Counted from the first letter of the stretch, positions 9,872-19,657 are shown. The stretch: 64,000 nucleotides of DNA from Deinococcus humi (GCF_014201875.1 NZ_JACHFL010000001.1:434001-498000), one strand, 5' to 3'. Notes: a model not told the origin generated them from the letters alone. Made by a program: numbers and translations.

Positions 9872-11248
9872 GTGACCCGCCGCTCCGATTCCCTGCCCCG
9901 CCGTGCCCTGAGTGCCCGGCTGACGCCCGCACAACTGCTGGCGCTGGTGTACGCCGTGGGCATCTTGATCGGCACCGGCCTGCTGCACCTGCCCGGCGTT
10001 CAGCGGGCAGGCGGGGCGGCGCTGACCAGTGTGGACCTGCTGTTCACGGCCACCAGCGCCATCTGTATCACCGGTCTGGTGGTGGCCGACACGGGCGAGG
10101 CGTTCACGCGGCTAGGACAGGTCATCATCATCGTCCTGGTGCAGATCGGTGGACTGGGCATCCTGACCTTCGGCACGCTGTTTGCCTTCCTGACGGGCCG
10201 GAGGCTGAACTTCAGCGAGCGGCAGGGCCTGGTGGCGCAGCTGAACGCCCTGAGCGTGGGCGGCGTGCTGCCGCTGCTGCGGGCCATCCTGACGTATACG
10301 CTGGTGACTGAGCTGATCGGCGCGGTGCTGCTGTCCTTCCGCTTCGTGCCGCAGTACGGGCTGGGTGAGGGTCTGTATCAGGCCATCTTCCACTCGGTGA
10401 GCGCCTACAACAACGGCGGTTTCGTGGTGCTGGCGAGCGGCATGAGCCCTTACGCGCAGGACCCGCTGGTCTGCCTGACCATCAGCGCGCTGGTGATCCT
10501 GGGCGGGCTGGGTTTTCTAGTTCAGCTGAACTACGTCTCGCACCTGCTGAACCCGCGCAAGAACCGCCTGCTGGTCTACAGCCGCCTGACCATGCTGACC
10601 ACTGGCGTGCTGCTGGCGCTGGGCACGCTGGTGATCTTGGTCCTGGAGTGGGAGAACAGCAAGACCCTCGGGGCGCTGTCCACGCCCGGCAAGTTCCTGT
10701 CTGCCTTTTTCCAGAGCATGACACCACGTTCGGGCGGCTTCTCCACCGTTGATATTGAGGCGATGAACACGGCCACCATCTTCACCCTCATCGGCCTGAT
10801 GTTCATCGGGGCGAACAGCGGCTCGACGGGTGGCGGCATCAAAACCAGCACCTTCGCCATCCTGGTGGGCAGCGCGTGGAACATGGTGCGCGGACGTGGA
10901 GAGCTGATCGTGTTTCAGCGGCGGGTGCTGGGTGAGAATGTGGTGCGAGCCGGCAGCATCACCACTCTGTACACGCTGCTGGTGACCGGGGCATTCTTTC
11001 TGATGCTCGCCACCAACCCAAAGCTGGGCTTCACGCACCTGCTCTTCGAGACGGTCAGTGCCGCCGCCACGGTGGGTCTGAGCATGAACACCACCCACCT
11101 GCTGAACGATCCGGGGTTGCTGATCCTGACCGCGCTGATGTACCTGGGCCGGATTGGCCCACTGACCTTCGCGGTGGCCTTCAGCCTGCGCAGTACCCAG
11201 AGGCGCAACATCAAGTACCCGCCAGAGCGGGATATTCTGGTGGGGTGA
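9872..11248 (+). CDS. ktrB: KtrB/TrkH-type potassium transporter subunit
   Basis: A 458-residue integral membrane protein of the SKT superfamily, which takes up K+ (often with Na+ coupling). Four M-P-M repeats are visible through their pore loops: CITGLVVADTG, YNNGGFVVL, PRSGGFSTVD and ATVGLSMN, each with the filter Gly. The length and a single-domain RCK partner next door fit KtrB rather than long TrkH. The start is GTG 9872, ten nt after a TAGACT box. The gating subunit is encoded 43 bp downstream. Confidence 0.92.
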   Translation: MTRRSDSLPRRALSARLTPAQLLALVYAVGILIGTGLLHLPGVQRAGGAALTSVDLLFTATSAICITGLVVADTGEAFTRLGQVIIIVLVQIGGLGILTFGTLFAFLTGRRLNFSERQGLVAQLNALSVGGVLPLLRAILTYTLVTELIGAVLLSFRFVPQYGLGEGLYQAIFHSVSAYNNGGFVVLASGMSPYAQDPLVCLTISALVILGGLGFLVQLNYVSHLLNPRKNRLLVYSRLTMLTTGVLLALGTLVILVLEWENSKTLGALSTPGKFLSAFFQSMTPRSGGFSTVDIEAMNTATIFTLIGLMFIGANSGSTGGGIKTSTFAILVGSAWNMVRGRGELIVFQRRVLGENVVRAGSITTLYTLLVTGAFFLMLATNPKLGFTHLLFETVSAAATVGLSMNTTHLLNDPGLLILTALMYLGRIGPLTFAVAFSLRSTQRRNIKYPPERDILVG

Positions 11249-11291
11249 GGGAAACGGGCGCGCGTGCCGCATCCCAAAGGAAACCGACTGA

Positions 11292-11951
<660 letters not shown>

Positions 11952-11955
11952 GCCC

Positions 11956-12729
11956 TCAGCGACTGCCGTATCGCCGCGCGATCACCACCCGTTTCACGAT
12001 GCGGTCTGCCAGCCCCGGCAGCACGGCATCGAGCAGCGCCACAGCCCGGTAGATCCCCGGCACCGTCACCTCCCGGCGTGGGCGCTCCAGCACATCTGCC
12101 ACGGCGCGGGCCACCACCTCCGGCCCCGGCATGGGGAGGCGCGCACGGGCGGTCATCTCGCTCCTCACGAAGCCGGGGGCGATCAGGCTGACGTCCACGC
12201 CGCTGCCCAGCAACTCCCGCCTCAGCCCGTGCGAGAAGCCGCGTATCCCAAACTTGCTGGCGCTGTACATCCCATTGGTGGCTGCCCGCCCCGCCACCGA
12301 GCCGATGTTGACAATGTGGCCGCTGCCGCGTGAGCGCATCTCGGGCAGCACCAGACGTACCAGTTCGATGGGCGCTTCGAGGTTGATACGGATTACCCGC
12401 AATGGATCGGGATCGTCCCACCACCAGCCCTGCTCCACCGTGACCCCGGCGTTGTTGATCAGCACGTCAATCTGACCGAAATGGGCGCGGGCCGCCTCTA
12501 TCAGGGCGCGGCGCGAGCTGTCGTCGGCCACATCGGCGGGCACGGCGATCACCCGCCCGCCGCCTGGATCGAGTTCGCGGGCCAGGGCGGTGAGCTGAGC
12601 CTCGCGGCGGGCGGCCAGCACCAGCGCGTGTCCACGCGCAGCCAGCTCACGCGCCGTCGCCAGGCCGATACCGCTGGAGGCGCCCGTCAGCACCACCACG
12701 CGGCGGCCAGGGGTTGAAGGTGAAGTCAT
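11956..12729 (-). CDS. Short-chain dehydrogenase/reductase
   Basis: A 257-residue classical SDR. The NAD(P) motif TGASSGIG is at ~15-22, LINNAG at ~90, the catalytic Ser lies in NIGSVAGR, and the YSASK Tyr/Lys pair is at ~155-159. AARREAQL after beta-2 suggests NADP preference. The substrate is unknown; similar genes are annotated as general oxidoreductases. It is transcribed away from the protease gene, and the two promoters share a 73-bp gap. Confidence 0.88.
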   Translation of the reverse strand: MTSPSTPGRRVVVLTGASSGIGLATARELAARGHALVLAARREAQLTALARELDPGGGRVIAVPADVADDSSRRALIEAARAHFGQIDVLINNAGVTVEQGWWWDDPDPLRVIRINLEAPIELVRLVLPEMRSRGSGHIVNIGSVAGRAATNGMYSASKFGIRGFSHGLRRELLGSGVDVSLIAPGFVRSEMTARARLPMPGPEVVARAVADVLERPRREVTVPGIYRAVALLDAVLPGLADRIVKRVVIARRYGSR

Positions 12730-12736
12730 GACACCG

Positions 12737-12742
12737 ATGCTA
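12737..12742 (-). promoter_or_regulatory. Leaderless -10 box of the SDR gene
   Basis: TAGCAT on the minus strand ends 7 nt before ATG 12729. Confidence 0.55.
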
Positions 12743-12790
12743 GCGCCCCGATCAAATCCAGTTCCTCAGCCGGGCATCAGGCACAGGCGC

Positions 12791-12796
12791 CAGACT
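12791..12796 (+). promoter_or_regulatory. Leaderless -10 box of the subtilisin-like gene
   Basis: CAGACT ends 6 nt before GTG 12803. It lies back-to-back with the SDR promoter. Confidence 0.45.
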
Positions 12797-12802
12797 GCTG
12801 GG

Positions 12803-14080
12803 GTGAAGCTGTCCGCATTGACCCTGCCTCTGCTGTGCGCCGCCCTGCTGAATGTAGAAGGACAGGCCGCTGCACCGGGCGCCATTCCCGCGCTGCCGCC
12901 GGGGCAGACAGTTCCTGCACCTCAAGTCCCAGCGCCCAGACCTGCGGCCCCGAATCCATCGCCACCCGAGATCGCCCCGTCCGCCCCGGGCCGGCCGCAG
13001 ACCGCACCTCCACTGGTGCCGCTGCCCACCACGCCCCAGCAGGTCAGGCCAACCCTGCCCACCACCTACCAGCCCAGCGATCCGCTGTATGCCCGGCAGT
13101 GGGACATGACCACCATCGGGATGCCGCAGGCCTGGGCGCTGCTGCCGGAAGCCGTGAAGACGGTCAGCACCTTGAAGACACCGCCAATCACGGTGGCCGT
13201 GCTGGACACTGGCTTTGTGAACTCGCCGGAACTGACCGGGCGGATCGTCAATGGCTACGATTTCGTGCGTGATCCGGTGCGGGCCGGAGACGGCAACGGC
13301 CGCGACAGGGATGCCAGTGGGGTGGGCCAATTCGCCTACCACGGCGAGGTGGTGGCCAACATCATCGCTGCCGCGCATGACGGGCGCGGCATGGCAGGCA
13401 TCCATCCCTCGGCGCGGATCGTGCAAGTCCGGGTGGCGGGCGTGGACGGCCTGATCGACCCGCAGGATCTGGCCGACGGACTGCGCTGGGCCGCGGGCCT
13501 CGCGGTACCGGGCGTCCCGACCAACCCCAATCCGGCCAAAGTGCTGAACCTGAGCCTCTTTGCGGACTTCATTCCGCTGACTGGCTGCGACGCCCGCATT
13601 CAGAAGGCGGTGACGGCCGTCACCGCCAGGGGCGCCCTGATCGTTGTGGGGGCCGCCAACGACGGGGCGGACGCGGCAGGGTACTCGCCCGCAGGCTGCC
13701 GGGGCGTGCTGACCGTGACCAGCGCCACGCAGGGCGGCGCGCGCCCGGCTTACGCCAACTGGGGCCGCAGCGTTGCTCTTGCCGCGCCGGGGGGCGAGAC
13801 CGACCACGGGATTCCAGTCAGCAGCCTGAGCGGGGCGGGGGGAGAGCGCAGCCCGAATGGCACCAGCATGGCGGCCCCGCACGTCAGTGGCGTCGCCAGC
13901 CTGATCCTGAGCGCCCGCCCCCGCCTGACGCCCGCGCAACTCCAGAGCCTGCTGACCCGCACCGCGACCCCGTTTCCCGCCGGCCACTGTGATCCGGACC
14001 CGACCCGGTCCTGCGGCAGTGGCACCCTGAATGCCGGGGCCGCCGTCCGGACGGCGCTGGCCTCCAGTCTGGGAAAATGA
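12803..14080 (+). CDS. Secreted S8 (subtilisin-like) serine protease
   Basis: A 425-residue exported protease. The signal peptide is [20 protein letters not shown] (~2-22). A Pro-rich linker of ~80 residues follows, then the catalytic domain. The triad is Asp in VAVLDTGF, His in [13 protein letters not shown] and Ser in [16 protein letters not shown]; the oxyanion Asn is in [11 protein letters not shown] 12803 is chosen over the upstream ATG at 12728 because the signal peptide then starts the protein and a -10 box lies 6 nt before it. It is probably a nutritional or housekeeping extracellular protease. Confidence 0.92.
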   Translation: MKLSALTLPLLCAALLNVEGQAAAPGAIPALPPGQTVPAPQVPAPRPAAPNPSPPEIAPSAPGRPQTAPPLVPLPTTPQQVRPTLPTTYQPSDPLYARQWDMTTIGMPQAWALLPEAVKTVSTLKTPPITVAVLDTGFVNSPELTGRIVNGYDFVRDPVRAGDGNGRDRDASGVGQFAYHGEVVANIIAAAHDGRGMAGIHPSARIVQVRVAGVDGLIDPQDLADGLRWAAGLAVPGVPTNPNPAKVLNLSLFADFIPLTGCDARIQKAVTAVTARGALIVVGAANDGADAAGYSPAGCRGVLTVTSATQGGARPAYANWGRSVALAAPGGETDHGIPVSSLSGAGGERSPNGTSMAAPHVSGVASLILSARPRLTPAQLQSLLTRTATPFPAGHCDPDPTRSCGSGTLNAGAAVRTALASSLGK

Positions 14081-14150
14081 GCGAGAGCTGTCCAGGAAAC
14101 CCGCCTGCCCAACTGTCGCTCCAACAACCCATCTCCCGCGTTCTGGCCGC

Positions 14151-14156
14151 TAGGAT
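14151..14156 (+). promoter_or_regulatory. Leaderless -10 box
   Basis: TAGGAT ends 6 nt before ATG 14163, the start of a five-codon ORF that overlaps the next gene. Confidence 0.5.
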
Positions 14157-14162
14157 GGAACC

Positions 14163-14180
14163 ATGAGGTTTGAAGCATGA
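14163..14180 (+). CDS. Five-codon leader micro-ORF
   Basis: ATG AGG TTT GAA GCA TGA encodes MRFEA. The stop overlaps the ATG of the 56-residue protein by 4 nt (ATGA). With the -10 box 6 nt upstream, this would be the leaderless first cistron, delivering ribosomes to the gene proper. Translation is inferred only. Confidence 0.4.
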   Translation: MRFEA

Positions 14181-14347
14181 ACGCTCCCGCATGGCGCATC
14201 TGGCTGGTCACGGCGCTGGTGTGTGGCTGGGGCATCCTGACCATCCGTTTCCTGACCACGAGTAACTGGCCGCTGGCCATCGTCAGCCTGGTGCTGGCCG
14301 TTTTCAACGCCTACACGCTGTACCAGTTGACCCGGCGAGGCAAGTAA
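14177..14347 (+). CDS. Small two-helix membrane protein
   Basis: A 56-residue protein beginning MNAPAWRIWLVTALV. Two hydrophobic helices (about 8-26 and 32-49) flank a short polar loop with TTSNWP, and the tail is basic (RRGK). There is no ribosome site; the start overlaps the stop of the five-codon ORF. I do not recognise the family. Such small proteins often modulate larger membrane complexes, but nothing here names a partner. Confidence 0.55.
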   Translation: MNAPAWRIWLVTALVCGWGILTIRFLTTSNWPLAIVSLVLAVFNAYTLYQLTRRGK

Positions 14348-15165
14348 CCAAAGGACGGCGCGGCGGCCCAGCTGACTGCCCCACTGACGGGCAGCGCGTT
14401 TCAGGTCGTGGACGGACAGCACCGCGCGCGGCGAAGTCCAGACCTGAAACGTTTTTTGAAAAGCCCAGCCATCCAGCGTGCTGGGGCTGACCGTCTGCGC
14501 TGCGCCATAGTAGAAGCGTGCCGGGCCGATAGTCGCCGCCCTGACGGGTCCTCTCCTGCAAGAATGTCTCAAACAGTTCGCGGCCCATTCACTCGCTCTC
14601 GACCCCAGCCACGCTGACTGCGCCTATCACCGCGCCGAAGCAATATGCCCCGCTGTCGGAATCAGAGGTTCCAGCCAGTTCACGCACACGGGGCAGGATT
14701 TTCAAGACTCCTCTCCAGACGCTTTCCGGAATCCGGGGCTTCTGACAGGGTGGGAGACCCGCGCCGACAACCCATTCAAACACGGTGTTCATCAGCAGAT
14801 CGGCGTCCACAGAAAGCGGGCGTGTGACAGGCCTGGCAACAGCTCAAGAAAGTCGCTGCGGCGCGAAAAGATTGCCCCGGTCGCGGCGCATCTGCATCAG
14901 GAGCAGGGCACGCCAGCATCCTGGACCGGGACTCTGCCATTAGCCAACAACCTGCCCTGCCCTCGGTGCGATGTGCGATACCCCGGACAGCATTGGTGTC
15001 GCGTTCCTCAGGGTCAGGTCCACTTCCCTGCGTGGAATGGTTCGGAGACCGAACGCCTCGGCTTCCTCGGCAGTCAGGAAGAAGGGCTGGCGCCCTCGCG
15101 CCAGCCACTTTCAGCATGGAGTTTGCAATTCGTCCGAAACCGGGACATCCAGCACCCGCACAAGT
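14348..15165. other. Probable decayed genes, minus strand
   Basis: This is 818 bp with no intact convincing gene. On the minus strand several protein-like pieces sit in different frames: ITAEEAEAFG-like text at ~15080-14990 (reading FFLTAEEAEAFGLRTIP), a 73-codon ORF (14810-14589, MDADLLMNTVFEWVVGAG), and a frame starting MGRELFETFLQER at 14588. The last seems to continue in another frame as DGWAFQKTFQVWTSPRAVL near 14480-14430. Frame changes and stops between pieces suggest a degraded gene or genes. I cannot assign a family. Confidence 0.35.
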
Positions 15166-15789
15166 TCAGCTCAGCAGCGGCAGGCCAAAGCCGTACGCCC
15201 CAACCCGGGCACAGACATGCTCAAAGGCATGTGGGTCCGCCACGAAATCCAGATCGTCCCCCGGCACGCGCAGCACGGGGCAGGCGCTAAAGTCTGCGAT
15301 CCAGGCATCGTACAGCCGGTTCAGCCCGGCCAGATACGCGTCGGGGATGTCCTGTTCGTAACTGCGTCCGCGCAGGGCAATGCGGCGGCGCAGGGTGGGC
15401 AGCCCCGCGTCGATGTGGATCAGCAGATCGGGCACGCGCAGGGCGGGCAGAATCCCCTCGTACAGGCCGCAGTAGGTGGCCCAGTCGCGCGCTTCCATCT
15501 GGCCGCTTTCATACAGATTGCGGGCGAAAATGTTGGCGTCCTCAAACACGGTGCGGTCCTGAATGACGTAGCGCGCCCCCGTCACCAGATTCAGATGCTG
15601 CTCCAGGCGGCGCGACAGGAAGTAAATCTGCGAGTGGAAGGAGTAGCGCCGCATATCACGGTAGAAGTCCTCCAAATATGGGTTCTCGGCATAGGGTTCG
15701 TAGACCGGACGCAGGCCGTAGCGCTCCGAGAGCATGCGTGTCAGCGTGCTTTTTCCGCTACCGATGTTGCCGGAGACGGCGAGGTACAT
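15166..15789 (-). CDS. Deoxynucleoside kinase (first of two)
   Basis: A 207-residue P-loop kinase of the dNK/dGK/dCK family, which phosphorylates deoxynucleosides with ATP for salvage. The P-loop is SGNIGSGKST (~6-15). The catalytic DR(T/S)-type segment is DRTVFEDANIF, and the lid is RRIALRGRSYEQD. ATG 15789 follows GGAGGGG by 4 nt and makes the family N-terminus. Its paralogue lies 97 bp upstream. Deinococcus-type genomes commonly carry a dAK/dGK pair; which of these acts on which base is not determinable here. Confidence 0.88.
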   Translation of the reverse strand: MYLAVSGNIGSGKSTLTRMLSERYGLRPVYEPYAENPYLEDFYRDMRRYSFHSQIYFLSRRLEQHLNLVTGARYVIQDRTVFEDANIFARNLYESGQMEARDWATYCGLYEGILPALRVPDLLIHIDAGLPTLRRRIALRGRSYEQDIPDAYLAGLNRLYDAWIADFSACPVLRVPGDDLDFVADPHAFEHVCARVGAYGFGLPLLS

Positions 15790-15886
15790 TACACCCCTCC
15801 GCGCTGGCCAGTGGCAGCTGAGGAGGGCTGGTTCGACAAGCCATGCCTGAGACGCCACACGCCATAAACCACACGCCGCCCCACCA

Positions 15887-16498
15887 TCAGTCCGCCGCCT
15901 GCCCCGCCGTCAACGCCTCGTGGACGCGGGCCAGGATCAGTTCCTCGTGTTCGGAGTTGCCCACAAAGTCCAGATCACCGGCCTGCACGGTCAGCAGCGG
16001 GTGGGTGTAGGTCCGGAAATACTCATCGTAGCGGGCCGTCAGGTCGGCCAGGTAAGCGGCCTGCATGTCCTGCTCGAAGGAGCGGCCCCGGCGGGCGATC
16101 CGGCGCAGCAGCTCGTCCGTGTCGGCGCGCAGATACACCACCAGATCGGGGGTGGGCAGACGCGGCGACAGGTGCGAGTACAGGTCCTCGTACAGCGCGA
16201 ACTCGGCGTCCTTGAGATTCATGGCGGCGAAGATGAAGTCCTTGGCAAACAGGTAATCGCTGACCACGTTGCCACTGAACAGCCCCGGCTGAGCCAGCGC
16301 CGAGAGCTGCTTGAAGCGCGACAGCAGAAAAAAGACCTGTACCTGAAAGGCGTAAGCCTCCGGCTGCTCATAGAACTTCGCCAGAAAGGGATTTTCCTCC
16401 ACCACTTCCAGGTTCAGTTCCGCGCCGTAGCGCGCCGAGAGCCGCCGGGACAGGCTCGTTTTTCCCACCCCGATGGGGCCTTCAATCACCAGGTACAT
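15887..16498 (-). CDS. Deoxynucleoside kinase (second of two)
   Basis: A 203-residue paralogue of the adjacent kinase. The P-loop is EGPIGVGKTSL (~6-16), VVSDYLFAKDF replaces the DRT segment of the neighbour, and the lid is RRIARRGRSFEQD. The two proteins align along their whole length but differ around the substrate segment, so different base specificity is likely. ATG 16498 is preferred to the ATG upstream (16681) because the P-loop then lies at the normal distance. A TATGCT box ends 11 nt before the ATG. Confidence 0.88.
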   Translation of the reverse strand: MYLVIEGPIGVGKTSLSRRLSARYGAELNLEVVEENPFLAKFYEQPEAYAFQVQVFFLLSRFKQLSALAQPGLFSGNVVSDYLFAKDFIFAAMNLKDAEFALYEDLYSHLSPRLPTPDLVVYLRADTDELLRRIARRGRSFEQDMQAAYLADLTARYDEYFRTYTHPLLTVQAGDLDFVGNSEHEELILARVHEALTAGQAAD

Positions 16499-16732
16499 AA
16501 ACAGTGGGGAGCATAGCGCGCCGCACCGAAGGGGAACGGGCAGGACAGGGCTTGACAGGGGAAAGGCTGGGAAGGGCGGCCCGGCCCCACCGCGCCATGT
16601 CCCGCCACCCTTCAAGCTGCCCTGCGGCTGCTGGCGGTGGTGCGGGCGTTCATTCTCGTCTGGGTCTCGCAGACAGCACAACAGGTGTGGGGGCGACTGT
16701 TTGCCACCTCCACACCCATGTCGGGACTGACC

Positions 16733-16918
16733 TCAATCCTGCGGCTCAGGCTTCTCCTTGCGCTCTGCCGTTCCCCTCAGCCGCCCCGCCTCCCGCGCCG
16801 CCTGGGTCAGGAGATACTCAATCTGGGCATTGACACTTCGCAGGTCATCGGCGGCCCAGCGTTCCAGGGCGGCGTAAAGTTCGGGGCTGATCCGCAGGGG
16901 GTAGTTCTTTCGGGCCAT
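16733..16918 (-). CDS. Arc-family ribbon-helix-helix DNA-binding protein
   Basis: A 61-residue protein. [20 protein letters not shown] is the beta strand and first helix of an Arc-type ribbon-helix-helix, and [14 protein letters not shown] is the second helix; the tail is charged. It should bind DNA as a dimer. AGGAGG precedes the ATG. It lies 28 bp after the SPFH gene on the same transcript; this neighbourhood is recurrent for SPFH proteins, and the small protein may autoregulate the pair. Confidence 0.85.
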   Translation of the reverse strand: MARKNYPLRISPELYAALERWAADDLRSVNAQIEYLLTQAAREAGRLRGTAERKEKPEPQD

Positions 16919-16946
16919 GCATGCCTCCTGTTGCCCGAGAGGCGTG

Positions 16947-17861
16947 CTAGTACAGGCTTCCGGCGTTCACGATGGGCTGGGTGCCACGCTCGCTGGTCAG
17001 GACCACCAGCAGATTGCTGACCATCTGGGCCTTACGCTCCTCGTCCAGTTCCACGATGTGCTGATCGGCCAGCTCACGCAGAGCCATCTGCACCATGCCC
17101 ACGGCGCCCTGCACGATCTGCGCCCTGGCGGCGATGATCGCGCTGGCCTGCTGGCGCTGGAGCATGGCCCCGGCAATTTCCGGCGAGTAGGCCAGATGCG
17201 ACAGGCGGGCTTCCAGCACCTCCACCCCAGCGTGACGCAACCGGGCGGCCAGCTCGCGGCCCAGCGCCTCGGCCACCTCGTCGGCGTTGCCGCGCAGGCT
17301 CTTGCCGCTTTCCTCGTAGTTGTCGTAGGGGTACTGCGAGGCCAGGTGGCGCAGCGCCGTCTCGGACTGGATCGCGACGAACTCGGCGTAGTCCTCGACA
17401 TCAAAGGTGGCCCGCGCGGTGTCAATCACGCGCCACACGATCACGGCGGCGATCTCAATGGGATTTCCCGACAGATCGTTGACCTTGAGCCGCTCGGAGT
17501 TGAAGTTGCGGATTCGCAGCGACACGTTTTTGCGAATCGTCAGCGGATTCGTCCAATACATGCCGTTGCGCCGCTCGGTGCCCACATAGCGCCCGAACAG
17601 GGTGAGCACCTTGGACTGATTGGGCTGCACGATGAAAAACCCGATCACCGTGAAAAAGAGCAGGAGGCTCAGCACCGCACCCAGAACAAATGGACCGGTC
17701 ACCATCAACCACACCGCCACGGCCACCAGCACCAACCACAGCACGAAGATCGGCACGCCCGGCAACCCGAAGGCCACACGTTCCACACTCGCCACGCCGC
17801 TGCGCGTGGAAATTCCACCTTCGGGGCCGACCACTTCGGGAGCTTTCTGCAGTTCACTCAT
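16947..17861 (-). CDS. SPFH/band 7 (stomatin-prohibitin) membrane protein
   Basis: A 304-residue membrane-anchored scaffold. Two hydrophobic stretches lie at ~37-58 and ~60-78. The SPFH domain follows ([17 protein letters not shown], then [20 protein letters not shown]), then a helical region rich in Ala/Glu ([20 protein letters not shown]) that normally drives oligomerisation. These proteins organise membrane microdomains and hold proteases or stress factors. GAGGAGGG precedes the ATG. No NfeD-type partner or protease is adjacent; the partner in the operon is the Arc-like regulator. Confidence 0.9.
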   Translation of the reverse strand: MSELQKAPEVVGPEGGISTRSGVASVERVAFGLPGVPIFVLWLVLVAVAVWLMVTGPFVLGAVLSLLLFFTVIGFFIVQPNQSKVLTLFGRYVGTERRNGMYWTNPLTIRKNVSLRIRNFNSERLKVNDLSGNPIEIAAVIVWRVIDTARATFDVEDYAEFVAIQSETALRHLASQYPYDNYEESGKSLRGNADEVAEALGRELAARLRHAGVEVLEARLSHLAYSPEIAGAMLQRQQASAIIAARAQIVQGAVGMVQMALRELADQHIVELDEERKAQMVSNLLVVLTSERGTQPIVNAGSLY

Positions 17862-17881
17862 ACCGTTTCCCTCCTCTCAGG

Positions 17882-17898
17882 GTGATATCACTGTGATA
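17882..17898. promoter_or_regulatory. Palindromic candidate operator of the SPFH-arc operon
   Basis: Two overlapping palindromes lie 21-37 bp upstream of the SPFH start: GTGATATCAC (17882-17891) and TATCACTGTGATA (17886-17898). Their position at the expected promoter suggests repressor binding. The Arc-like protein of the same operon is one candidate ligand. Confidence 0.45.
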
Positions 17899-18003
17899 CG
17901 AGACTGGAGGTTGAAAGTTCCCGGTCCATGACAGCAATGGACGCAGCGATCCTGCCAAATGCGAGGGGCACAGGCTCAAGCCCGCCCCACCGCAATCACG
18001 AAA

Positions 18004-18031
18004 GAGACGGGGCCAGCCAGCGCCCCGTCTC
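18004..18031 (-). terminator. Terminator after the HtrA-like gene
   Basis: A perfect 10-bp stem (GAGACGGGGC with GCCCCGTCTC) and an 8-nt loop, followed on the minus strand by TTTCGTG. It lies 27 bp past the protease stop. Confidence 0.65.
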
Positions 18032-18057
18032 CCCTGTTCTCAGCTCCCGTGCCGTGT

Positions 18058-19170
18058 CTAGCGGCCAGTCTGTTGCAGCGTCCGCTTGAGCAGCGTGACT
18101 TTGACGTCCACGCTCTTCTTGTTGCGCCACACCCGCAGATTCACGGTCTGGCCGGGACGTTTGGCGGCCACCAGCCGGGTCACGTCGAAGGAATTGAGCA
18201 CGCGCACCCCGTCCACCGCCACGATGATGTCGCCCAGGGGGGCGAGCAACTGATCGCTGCTGTTGCGCAGGCTGCCGCGCAGGCCCGCACGGGCAGCGGC
18301 GCTGCCGGCGGGCACGTCCATGACTAGGGCCCCTTCGGAGCTGGACAAGCCCGCAAGCTGGCGCAGAGCCGGGGGCAGGGTGGTCAGATCGATCAGGCTG
18401 GCGCCCAGCGTGCCGCGCTGGGGAACCCCGATCTTCTCCAGATCGTCCAGACTCTGCTTGACCAGATCGCCGGGAATGGCGATGCCGATCACGCCGGGCA
18501 CCAGGTTGTTGGGCGCGGCGTTGGCATCGGCCACGCCCACCACCGCGCCGCGCGAATCGAGGATCGGTCCGCCGCTGTTGCCCTGCTGGATGCTGGCGGT
18601 GGTCATCAGGTACTCGCCGATCTCCCCGCCCAGATTGTCGTTGCGCGGCACGTTGTCTGCCGTCGCCATCACGCTGAAGATACCGGTGCTGACGAAGTTG
18701 GGAATCTTGAGGGGGGTGCCCATCGCGGTCAGCTTCTGCCCGGGAATCAGACGGGCGCTGCTGCCAAAGCTGAGGGTCTTGGGAGCCGTGACGCCAGTGA
18801 CCCGCAGGATGGCGATGTCGATGCCAGGGTCGACGCCCTCGATCTTGGCCGAGACCTTCCTTCCGTTGTACAGCGTGACACTCAGCGAGTCCTGAAACTC
18901 GATGACATGGTAATTGGTGACAATCAGGTCTTTCTTGTAAAAAAAGCCAGTGCCAGTCTCGATAGGATCGTCGCCGGGCTGCAATTGATCGCGCTGCAGG
19001 CGGTTGTCGATGCGTACCACCGCTTGCAGCGCGTTCTGCGTGACCTCGACAGTATTGATCTCATCCGGCGTGACCAGGGCGCGCTGGGCACTGACCCGGC
19101 CCGTCAGGTAGGCGCCCGTCACGGCTGCACTCAGCAGCAGCGCGGCCCCCACAATGCGGCCAGCCTTCAC
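18058..19170 (-). CDS. HtrA/DegP-like trypsin-fold protease with PDZ domain
   Basis: A 370-residue exported serine protease for envelope protein quality control. A signal anchor covers ~7-24 (GAALLLSAAVTGAYLTG). The triad is His in VTNYHVIE, Asp in PGIDIAILRV and Ser in QQGNSGGPI. One PDZ domain (~270-355) contains VMDVPAGSAAARAGLRG and GDIIVAVDGVRV. The GTG start overlaps the stop of the FmdB-like gene (GTGA), so the two are coupled. One PDZ makes it DegS/HtrA-like rather than DegP-like. Confidence 0.9.
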   Translation of the reverse strand: MKAGRIVGAALLLSAAVTGAYLTGRVSAQRALVTPDEINTVEVTQNALQAVVRIDNRLQRDQLQPGDDPIETGTGFFYKKDLIVTNYHVIEFQDSLSVTLYNGRKVSAKIEGVDPGIDIAILRVTGVTAPKTLSFGSSARLIPGQKLTAMGTPLKIPNFVSTGIFSVMATADNVPRNDNLGGEIGEYLMTTASIQQGNSGGPILDSRGAVVGVADANAAPNNLVPGVIGIAIPGDLVKQSLDDLEKIGVPQRGTLGASLIDLTTLPPALRQLAGLSSSEGALVMDVPAGSAAARAGLRGSLRNSSDQLLAPLGDIIVAVDGVRVLNSFDVTRLVAAKRPGQTVNLRVWRNKKSVDVKVTLLKRTLQQTGR

Positions 19171-19430
19171 CCCTCGCCGCCACCCTTGCTCTCGGTTTTG
19201 GGCGCGCTCTTGCTCTCGCCGCCGCTTCCGCCCCCAGTCTCCGATTTCTCGCGGGGGCGCGAGTCGTTGGCATAAAAGCCGCTGCCTTTAAAGGCAATGC
19301 TGGGGCGCGCCAGCACCCGTTTGACCGGCACGCCGGTTTCGGGATGAGCGGTGTAGGCATCGTCGCGCATGCTCTGGCGCAACTCGTAGATTTCTCCGGT
19401 ATCGGTGTTTTTATAGAGGTAGGTGGGCAT
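19167..19430 (-). CDS. FmdB-like small protein lacking the zinc cysteines
   Basis: An 87-residue protein with the FmdB-type zinc-ribbon framework: PTYLYKN at the start, QSMRDDAYT in the middle and the signature FKGSGFYANDSR. Normal members have two CxxC pairs; here they are replaced by the NTDTGE and HPETGV segments, so no zinc site remains. The tail is Gly/Ser/Lys-rich and disordered. ATG 19430 is used because family proteins begin MPTY. Function is unknown; coupling to the HtrA-like protease suggests a shared envelope-stress role, an inference from context only. Confidence 0.75.
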   Translation of the reverse strand: MPTYLYKNTDTGEIYELRQSMRDDAYTAHPETGVPVKRVLARPSIAFKGSGFYANDSRPREKSETGGGSGGESKSAPKTESKGGGEG

Positions 19431-19524
19431 GGCAGGGTTCCTTGAAACGGGGAGTCGACATCGGGGCAACAGCTTGAATAGAGGGGACCAGGCCGCATGG
19501 TGCGTGGAGAAGCCTGTCCGGCGC

Positions 19525-19551
19525 ACAGCCTAGCAAGGACAGCCTAGCAAG
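19525..19551. repeat. Short direct repeat
   Basis: ACAGCCTAGCAAG occurs twice, one base apart (19525-19537 and 19539-19551), in the gap before the glmS promoter. No function is evident. Confidence 0.5.
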
Positions 19552-19657
19552 CGCAGCCGGGACAAACGGGAGGCTGTGTCACTCCAGGATCTCCCTGCAG
19601 AGCTGACCTCCCATCATCATCTGAGCATCTTGCTCATCAGAGGCACTCCGGGAATGT

